Assembly: GCA_028869315.1 (NCBI GenBank)
Contig: JAGWSV010000332.1
Coordinates: 1 to 35,987 of the forward strand
Source: Rhodospirillales bacterium
GTDB taxonomy: Bacteria; Pseudomonadota; Alphaproteobacteria; Acetobacterales; Acetobacteraceae
Length of the DNA stretch: 35,987 nt
Reading direction: 5' to 3'
The position numbers and the translations under genes were made by a program. Shown piece by piece: positions 30,584 to 35,987 of the stretch (position 1 is its first letter; every line of letters starts with the position of its first letter). The notes beneath the pieces are model-generated. The model was not told the DNA's origin, searched no databases, and saw only the letters and a list, made by a program, of their open reading frames with translations.

Positions 30584-31639
30584 TCAGAACCGACCGGCCA
30601 GCGACAGCATGCCGTAGTTGAACGGCGAACCGTGTTGACCCCGGAAGGAACGGGTCTGTACGACCTGCGTGTAGGAGATGCGGATGCCGTGGTAGATCAC
30701 GGCGATGCCGGCCTCGGCTTCACCCAGGAACCGGTCCCGGGTGACGTGCGGGCCCGAACGGAAGGTGTTGCCGTCAAGGAACAGGTCGTGGCCGACGGCC
30801 TGGCCGTCGATGCCGACGAAGACGTACCAGCCGAACTTGCCGCTGGGGTGGAAGGCCGTGCGCCCGCCGGGACCGGGGGGCAGTTGCGGCACGCCGAAAT
30901 CGGCGCCGAGGTCCCGACCGAGGCGGAATGTTATCCCGCTCTCGCCGTAAATGCGGACGTTGCCGAGGCCGCCCGAGATCGCCGGCAGAACGTCCGCCTC
31001 GATCCCGTTCGATCCCGTCGGCCATACCGGGCCGAGAGGAACCCGCCAGGTGCGCCCGGCGGTGAGTTCGATCGTCGGCTCGGTGCGAAGCTGATAGCCC
31101 CAGCCCCGATTGGTTCCCTGGCTGATCCAGTGATGGAACCCGTTCTGCACCGGCTCGCCGCCGGCGGGCGGGCCGATGACGCCAAGCGTAAGGCCGAGCA
31201 CGCTGAGCGTGTTGTCCTTGACCTGGTCGAGCCCGAGCGAGACGGCGAGATAGCCGGCATACGGCCGGTCGAGCGGGTTGGGGGGTTTCGATTGCGTGTC
31301 GGTCGGCGTGAAGATCTGTTGCATGACCCCGACGCTCAGCCGCTGTTCGCCCGCCCCCCAGACAAGGTGACCCAATCTGGACATCGGGCCGGGTACCTCG
31401 CCCACCGGCGACGTCCAGCCAAGACGGAGCCCGTTCGTATAGTTGCGGTCGGTGGGGCTGCCGCCCGCGATGCTCGAATTGTCCCATTGCAGCGACCAGA
31501 TTCCGCCGCCGGAGGCCGGCGGTGCCGCTTGCGCCGGCGCGGCGCCGGCCAGCATTGTTGCCGCCATCAGCACGATGGCGGACGCGGCCGGCGCATGCGC
31601 GTGGCGCGGCGGGGCGGATTTGCCGATGCCTGCGCTCAT
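30584..31639 (-). CDS. LpxR-like outer-membrane lipid A deacylase (DUF2219)
   Basis: A 351-residue outer-membrane protein. The signal peptide ends near APAQA (about residue 37), followed by WSLQWDNSS and RNYTNGLRLGW, the first strands of the LpxR beta-barrel that include the active-site asparagine-aspartate and threonine region. DRPYAGYLAVSLGL and the histidine-containing FHHWISQGTNRGWGYQL are family signatures, and the protein ends in phenylalanine, as barrels do. Such enzymes remove the 3'-acyloxyacyl chain of lipid A. ATG 31639 is chosen from the signal peptide; ATGs further upstream are in frame. A canonical SigF-type promoter ends 61 bases before the start. Confidence 0.85.
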   Translation of the reverse strand: MSAGIGKSAPPRHAHAPAASAIVLMAATMLAGAAPAQAAPPASGGGIWSLQWDNSSIAGGSPTDRNYTNGLRLGWTSPVGEVPGPMSRLGHLVWGAGEQRLSVGVMQQIFTPTDTQSKPPNPLDRPYAGYLAVSLGLDQVKDNTLSVLGLTLGVIGPPAGGEPVQNGFHHWISQGTNRGWGYQLRTEPTIELTAGRTWRVPLGPVWPTGSNGIEADVLPAISGGLGNVRIYGESGITFRLGRDLGADFGVPQLPPGPGGRTAFHPSGKFGWYVFVGIDGQAVGHDLFLDGNTFRSGPHVTRDRFLGEAEAGIAVIYHGIRISYTQVVQTRSFRGQHGSPFNYGMLSLAGRF

Positions 31640-31699
31640 GCCGGGTCGATCGACGTGTCTGCGGCCATCGCCGGGCATCCTCGTTTGCTGGTGCTGATA

Positions 31700-31725
31700 T
31701 TCGCAGGCAAGGCCCGCGGGGTTAC
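31700..31725 (-). promoter_or_regulatory. SigF-type promoter for the lpxR-like gene
   Basis: On the minus strand GTAACC (31725-31720), exactly 16 bases, then CGAA (31703-31700). This is the full consensus as I recall it for Caulobacter SigF. It lies 61 bases before the lpxR-like start. Confidence 0.75.
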
Positions 31726-31742
31726 ATGCGATCCCGATCCAA

Positions 31743-31776
31743 GGCTTGGCGCATATCCAGGGCTTGGCGCATATCC
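31743..31776. repeat. 18-bp-period direct repeat, two copies
   Basis: GGCTTGGCGCATATCC occurs at 31743-31758 and again at 31761-31776, separated by AG. It lies between the lpxR-like promoter and the cupin gene and could be a regulator binding site for either. Confidence 0.6.
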
Positions 31777-31878
31777 GCGGCGGGGCGAAGCTCGGCAGCC
31801 GCGAATTCGACGCGGCGGCGGGGGATCGGCTATTGCTCGCCCGATCGTCCCGGCCAGGATCTCCCGCGGAGCCCGTCC

Positions 31879-32532
31879 ATGCAGCTGAACGCCGATCTCT
31901 CCCGACCCGCCGAGGTGGACAGCGCGGCGCTTCCCTGGGTCGCCTCGCCCATGGCCGGCGTCGAGCGGCGCATGCTCGAGCGCGATGGCGAGGAGGTCGC
32001 GCGCGCCACCTCGCTGGTGCGCTACGCACCGGGTTCCGCCTTCGCGCCGCACACGCATGGCGCCGGCGAGGAGTTCCTGGTGCTGGAAGGCGTCTTCTCC
32101 GACGAGACCGGAGACTTCCGGGCCGGGTTCTACGTTCGCAATCCTCCCGGGTCGCGCCATCGGCCGTCCAGCGCGCCGGGCGCGGTGATCCTCGTCAAGC
32201 TCCGCCAGATGCCGCCCGAGGAGACGGAGATGGTCCGTCTCGATACCCATGCGGCCGGCCTCTGGCACGACATCGGCCAGGGCGCGCGGGAGGCGCTGTT
32301 GTTCGACGCCCCGTGGGAGCGGGTGGCGATGCTCCGCCTGCCCCCCGGCTACGCCGGCAACCGGGAGACCTGGCCGCGCGGCGCCGAATTCTTCGTCGTC
32401 GAGGGCGAACTCGTGATCGACGACATCCCGCGCCGCGCCGGCACCTGGCTGCGCCTGCCGCCGCAGAGCCACCTGGCCCTCGCGAGCCGGACCGGCGCGC
32501 TGCTCTACCGGAAGACGGGACATCTCGGCTGA
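31879..32532 (+). CDS. Double-cupin ChrR-like protein
   Basis: A 217-residue protein with two cupin barrels in tandem. In the first, the metal-binding pattern is visible as FAPHTHGAGEEFLVLEG (near residues 56-72), followed by PGSRHRP. The second (about 120-217) has GAEFFVVEGELVID but lacks the paired histidines, so it is probably structural. The arrangement resembles the C-terminal cupin of ChrR, the zinc anti-sigma factor, but the N-terminal anti-sigma domain is absent, so it is not called an anti-sigma factor here. GGAG lies 8 bases before the ATG. It may bind metal or detoxify a reactive compound; specific function is unknown. Confidence 0.8.
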   Translation: MQLNADLSRPAEVDSAALPWVASPMAGVERRMLERDGEEVARATSLVRYAPGSAFAPHTHGAGEEFLVLEGVFSDETGDFRAGFYVRNPPGSRHRPSSAPGAVILVKLRQMPPEETEMVRLDTHAAGLWHDIGQGAREALLFDAPWERVAMLRLPPGYAGNRETWPRGAEFFVVEGELVIDDIPRRAGTWLRLPPQSHLALASRTGALLYRKTGHLG

Positions 32533-32656
32533 CGCGCCGATCGGCGGCGAAGCCGGGTCGGGCGGGCGGAGAGCGGCGGCACGCCGACCCGGCACCACAG
32601 CCCCGTGACGCGCCCCGCCGATGCGTGCAGACTACGAGAAACCACGGAGACGACGC

Positions 32657-33514
32657 ATGGCACTCGAAATCGTCAGTCGCGCACGCTGCTTCGGCGGCTC
32701 CCAGTTCGTCTACCGCCATGCGTCGACCGCCACCGGCACCAGCATGCGGTTCTCTGCCTTCGTCCCGCCGCAGGCGGAGCGCGCCAAGGTCCCGGTCGTG
32801 TGGTTCCTCTCCGGGCTGACCTGCACCGAGGAGAATTTCACCGTCAAAGCCGGCGCCCAGCGGATGGCTGCCGAGCTCGGCCTCATGGTGATTGCGCCCG
32901 ATACCAGTCCGCGTGGCGACGGGGTGCCCGACGACCCTGAAGGGGCCTATGATTTCGGCCTCGGGGCGGGCTTCTATCTGGACGCCACGCTGGACCCATG
33001 GGCGCGCCACTACCGCATGCGTGCGTATATCGAGCAGGAGTTGCCCGCCCTCGTCGCCGCGACGCTGCCGGCCGATGCCGGCCGGCAAAGCATCATGGGC
33101 CACTCGATGGGCGGACATGGGGCCATCACCATCGCCTTGCGCAATCCTGGCCGCTTCGCCTCGGTCTCGGCTTTCGCGCCGATCTGCGCGCCGACCCGCT
33201 GCCCCTGGGGCAAGAAAGCGTTGCTCGGCTATCTCGGCGCCGACCGCGCCCTGTGGCGGCAATACGACTCCTGCGCGTTGATCGAGGATGGCAAACGGCT
33301 GCCCGGCCTGCTCGTGGACCAGGGGACCGCGGACAGCTTCCTGAACGAACAGTTGCATCCCGAGCTGCTGGAGGCGGCCTGCGCCGCCGCGGGCATCCCG
33401 CTCACCCTGCGGCGCCAGGAAGGCTACGACCATTCGTATTTCTTTATCGAAACATTCATGGAAGACCACCTGCGCCACCACGCTGCGGCGCTCGGCGCGC
33501 CCGTCCGCGGCTGA
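32657..33514 (+). CDS. fghA: S-formylglutathione hydrolase
   Basis: A 285-residue alpha/beta hydrolase (esterase D family) that hydrolyses S-formylglutathione in glutathione-dependent formaldehyde oxidation. The fold and catalytic triad are clear: WFLSGLTCTEENF near residues 54-66, the nucleophile in IMGHSMGGHGA near 150, the aspartate in LLVDQGTADSFL near 225, and the histidine in GYDHSYFFIETFM near 258. Length matches the E. coli and human enzymes. GGAGA lies before ATG 32657; the longer reading from 32621 is not needed. The glutathione-dependent formaldehyde dehydrogenase that usually accompanies it is not in the window. Confidence 0.95.
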   Translation: MALEIVSRARCFGGSQFVYRHASTATGTSMRFSAFVPPQAERAKVPVVWFLSGLTCTEENFTVKAGAQRMAAELGLMVIAPDTSPRGDGVPDDPEGAYDFGLGAGFYLDATLDPWARHYRMRAYIEQELPALVAATLPADAGRQSIMGHSMGGHGAITIALRNPGRFASVSAFAPICAPTRCPWGKKALLGYLGADRALWRQYDSCALIEDGKRLPGLLVDQGTADSFLNEQLHPELLEAACAAAGIPLTLRRQEGYDHSYFFIETFMEDHLRHHAAALGAPVRG

Positions 33515-33792
33515 GACCGGCCACCATCCCGGGATTCGGGGCATCCGGAACGAACCCGGTCGCCGCGGCGGTCCCGGGCAGGACATGGGCAGGGGAAGGC
33601 TTCGGCGCCGGTCCTGACGTCATCGCGGAGCGGCGGCAACCGGGTGCGACGATAACGGAATATTAAGGCGCCGTTTCCATTTTCCCGACGATGATCCGAT
33701 TCCGCATGCGGTCGCAGCGACAGCAGGGCCCTCGCGCCAGTCGGCCGGGTCCGGGAGCGGCCCATGATCGCCCTGCCGCGCGCGAGCACGGA

Positions 33793-35772
33793 ATGAGCCG
33801 GTCCTGGTGGTCCGGGACGGTCGCGGCGTTCCGCGCCTCCGGGACGGAGGACATCGTGGCGCGCCTCGCGCTGCGTCTGGTCGAAGTCCATCCGCTGAAC
33901 CGGGAGGAGCAGGTGCGCGCCTGGCGCGGGCAGGTGGCTGTCCTCGCCGCCGCTCTCGCCGGCGCGCCGGCCGGGTGGCGGGTCCTGCTGGAATATCCGC
34001 TGATCCGCCTCGGCCGGCGGATCGATGCGGTGATCCTCGCCGGACGCGCCATCCTGGTGCTGGAATTCAAGGCAGGCGCGCAGGGGTTCACGCCGGAGGC
34101 GCGGCGGCAGGTCGACGACGACGCGCTCGACCTGCGTGATTTCCATGCCGGCAGCCGCCACCATCCGATCGTGCCGGTGCTGGTGGCGTCGCGCGGCACG
34201 CCGGGGCCCGTCGTCTGGCCGCTGTTCTGGCACGCCGTGGTACCGGTGCTCGATGCCTCCGCCGCCACCTTGCCCGCCTTGCTGGCCGAACTGGCGGTTC
34301 GTCTGCCGGCGCCCGACCATCCGCTGGATGGCGACGCCTGGGACGCCGCGCCGTATCGGCCGGTTCCAACCATCGTGGAAGCGGCGCGCATGCTCTACGC
34401 GCGTCACGGGGTTGCCGAGCTTGCCGCCGCGCGGGCGGATGCGGCGAACCTGACCCGCACCGCCGCGGCGATCCGCGCCGCGATCGCGGACGCGGGTGCG
34501 GCGGGGCGGCATGTCGTGGTGTTCGTCACCGGCATTCCCGGCGCCGGCAAGACGTTGTGCGGCCTCAACGTGGTGTTCGGCGCCGAAAGCGGGGCGGCGT
34601 TCCTCACCGGCAACCTGCCGCTGGTGCACGTGATGCGCGCGGCGCTGGCGCGCGACGCACGGGCGCAAGGCCGCGGCCCGCGCCAGCCGTGGCGGGAGAC
34701 CGAAAGCGCGATCCAGCCGGTCAACGGCTTCCTGCGCGACAACCAGGCGCGGGCCGCGCCGCCGCACGAGCACGTGGTCGTGTTCGATGAAGCCCAGCGG
34801 GCGTGGGACGCGGCGTTCGGCCGCCGCAAGTTCGGCCATGACGGCAGCGAGGCGGCGCTGATCCTCGATATTTTGGCACGCCATCGCGACTGGGCGGTGG
34901 TGGTGGCGCTGGTCGGCGGCGGGCAGGAGATCAACACCGGGGAGGCCGGCCTCGCCGAATGGGGTGCGGCGCTGGCCGCCCGTCCGCGCTGGCGCGCTCT
35001 GGCGGCGCCGGGGGCCGTGGGCGCCGCCGACCCACGCCAATGCCTGGTCGCGGTGCAGCCGCCCTGGCTGGAGGTCGACCCGGCGCTGCATCTGGATGTA
35101 CCGGTGCGCGCGATCCGCTCCGCCGCCGCCGCGCCCTGGGTGGAGGCGGTGCTGGCCGGCCGGCAGGCGGAAGCGGCGGCGATCGCGGCGGAGCGCGGGG
35201 TGCCGTTTCGCCTCACCCGCTCGCTGCCGGCGCTGCGGGCGGGATTGCGGGCGCGGGCGCGCGGGCTGCGCCGCGCCGGCCTTGTCTGCAGCGCCGGCGC
35301 GCGGCGGCTGGTGGCCGACGGGCTGTGGCCGGCGTTTCCGCATCTGGACGCGGACGCGGTGGCACATTGGTTCCTCGATCGCTGGCCGGACGTGCGCGCG
35401 TCGGACGCGCTCGAGTTGCCGGCCACCCAGTTCGCCTGCCAGGGGCTGGAGCTGGATTTCGTCGGACTCGCCTGGGGCAACGACCTGATCCGCCGCGCCG
35501 GTGCCTGGCTGCCGCGCCGCTTCACCGGAACCCGTTGGCACGTGAGCCGGGACGGCGCCCGGGTCGCCTATGGGATCAACACCTATCGCGTGCTGCTGAC
35601 CCGCGCGCGGTACGAGACGCTGATCTACGTGCCGCAGGGCGATCTGGAGGATGCGACCCGGCCACCGGGCGAGTTCGACGCCATCGCCTCGTTCCTGGCC
35701 GAATGCGGCGTCGCGCTGCTGCAGACGGAGCCGGAGCCGGCGCGTCCCGATCCGGTGGCCGCGTTGCTGTAG
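33793..35772 (+). CDS. DUF2075 P-loop protein with N-terminal PD-(D/E)xK-like nuclease domain
   Basis: A 659-residue protein. Near residues 75-93, RIDAVILAG and VLEFKAG give the D...ExK pattern of restriction-endonuclease-like nucleases. The DUF2075 ATPase/helicase domain follows: Walker A in VTGIPGAGKTL near 247-254, Walker B in VVVFDEAQRAWD near 330, then QFACQGLELDFVGLAWG and YRVLLTRARYETLIYVP near the end, as in superfamily 1 helicases. Combined nuclease and helicase domains suggest DNA processing or defence, but no partner genes are present. ATG 33793 is preferred over 33691, whose extra residues are arginine-rich and featureless. It stands alone between fghA and the repeat array. Confidence 0.82.
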   Translation: MSRSWWSGTVAAFRASGTEDIVARLALRLVEVHPLNREEQVRAWRGQVAVLAAALAGAPAGWRVLLEYPLIRLGRRIDAVILAGRAILVLEFKAGAQGFTPEARRQVDDDALDLRDFHAGSRHHPIVPVLVASRGTPGPVVWPLFWHAVVPVLDASAATLPALLAELAVRLPAPDHPLDGDAWDAAPYRPVPTIVEAARMLYARHGVAELAAARADAANLTRTAAAIRAAIADAGAAGRHVVVFVTGIPGAGKTLCGLNVVFGAESGAAFLTGNLPLVHVMRAALARDARAQGRGPRQPWRETESAIQPVNGFLRDNQARAAPPHEHVVVFDEAQRAWDAAFGRRKFGHDGSEAALILDILARHRDWAVVVALVGGGQEINTGEAGLAEWGAALAARPRWRALAAPGAVGAADPRQCLVAVQPPWLEVDPALHLDVPVRAIRSAAAAPWVEAVLAGRQAEAAAIAAERGVPFRLTRSLPALRAGLRARARGLRRAGLVCSAGARRLVADGLWPAFPHLDADAVAHWFLDRWPDVRASDALELPATQFACQGLELDFVGLAWGNDLIRRAGAWLPRRFTGTRWHVSRDGARVAYGINTYRVLLTRARYETLIYVPQGDLEDATRPPGEFDAIASFLAECGVALLQTEPEPARPDPVAALL

Positions 35773-35780
35773 CCCCGGGT

Positions 35781-35846
35781 CTTAGGGCCCGTTCGACAAC
35801 CATCGAATCGATCAGCGATGTCGAACGGGCCCTAAGGTTTTGTTTT
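35781..35846 (+). terminator. Strong hairpin with T-rich tail after the DUF2075 gene
   Basis: CTTAGGGCCCGTTCGACA (35781-35798) and its exact reverse complement at 35819-35836 form an 18-bp stem around 20 bases, followed by GTTTTGTTTT. It begins 9 bases after the DUF2075 stop and would act as a terminator. Its form (GGGCCCGTTCGACA ends) also suggests abutted insertion-sequence termini. Confidence 0.55.
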
Positions 35847-35987
35847 GATCGGCATCCTTGTCGGCGTGCAGACGCACTTTTTTGCCGACGATGCCTCAGG
35901 GCCCGTTCGACAACCATCGAATCGATCAGCGATGTCGAACGGGCCCTAAGGTTTTGTTTTGATCGGCATCTTTGTCGGCGTGCAGAC
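35784..35987. repeat. 114-bp tandem direct repeat, second copy cut by the window edge
   Basis: The sequence from 35784 recurs from 35898, an exact 114-base period. The 90 bases visible of copy 2 differ from copy 1 at a single position (CATCCTTG versus CATCTTTG). Each unit contains the same hairpin; in copy 2 the arms are 35898-35912 and 35933-35947. The array may continue past the edge. Confidence 0.95.
35812..35895 (-). pseudogene. Possible IS5-family transposase remnant
   Basis: On the minus strand a 27-codon open stretch reads GIVGKKVRLHADKDADQ and ends in TGA within the hairpin. VRLHADK resembles a conserved DDE-transposase segment of IS5-family elements (often VRLHADKGYD). The second repeat unit begins the same phrase at the window edge. 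Too short to be certain. Confidence 0.3.

Noticed and set aside
31743-31776. Short repeats as a CRISPR array
   Set aside because: Only two copies with a 2-base gap; no spacers and no cas genes.

Overview
The window is about 36 kb of very GC-rich DNA (near 70 percent by eye), densely packed with short operons. It looks like an alphaproteobacterial chromosome, probably Rhodospirillales/Acetobacteraceae. Pointers are the codon bias, the SigF/NrsF-type sigma and anti-sigma pair, an acetobacterial-style repeat protein, and IS5/IS1031-like repeat ends at the right edge. No rRNA, tRNA or CRISPR array was found.

Layout. (1) 1-4624: the end of an exopolysaccharide cluster on the plus strand, with a Wzc-type tyrosine autokinase (5' end outside the window), two P-loop kinase-like proteins and a Wzx-type flippase. 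(2) 4667-9531, minus strand: a LuxR-type regulator with a degenerate receiver domain, then a secreted TIM-barrel-like protein and a large repetitive beta-helix protein that form an operon. (3) 9794-11872: a partner-switching module made of an RsbW-like kinase, an RsbV-like STAS protein and a divergent FHA-SpoIIE phosphatase. (4) 12198-15614: a DUF2784 membrane protein facing an operon for a divergent SucC/SucD-like acyl-CoA ligase and an SMP-30 lactonase. (5) 16028-19383: a lower-GC acyltransferase, two small glycosyltransferases and a SCO1/SenC protein. (6) 19428-23015: nadA-nadC with a double operator, nth, and a class II aldolase. (7) 23023-26476: a molybdopterin oxidoreductase and an unrecognised two-domain protein. 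(8) 26521-31639: an ECF sigma factor with its NrsF-like membrane anti-sigma factor, surrounded by a secreted thioredoxin/CcdA pair, a patatin-like lipase and an LpxR-like outer-membrane lipid A deacylase. (9) 31879-35772: a cupin, S-formylglutathione hydrolase and a DUF2075 nuclease/helicase-like protein. (10) 35781-35987: a 114-bp tandem repeat with strong hairpins, probably insertion-sequence derived.

The most interesting signal is in region 8. The same bipartite promoter, GTAAC(T/C)-N16-CGAA, occurs three times with exactly the same spacing. It lies 61-75 bases before the thioredoxin/ccdA operon, the patatin gene and the lpxR-like gene, on both strands, beside an ECF sigma/NrsF pair of the family reported to use such a promoter. 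This suggests a local envelope-stress regulon joining periplasmic thiol redox with phospholipid and lipid A remodelling.

Other signals worth following are the twin 17-bp operator before nadA, a 27-bp in-frame triplication inside the sucD-like gene, and the repeat array at the right edge.
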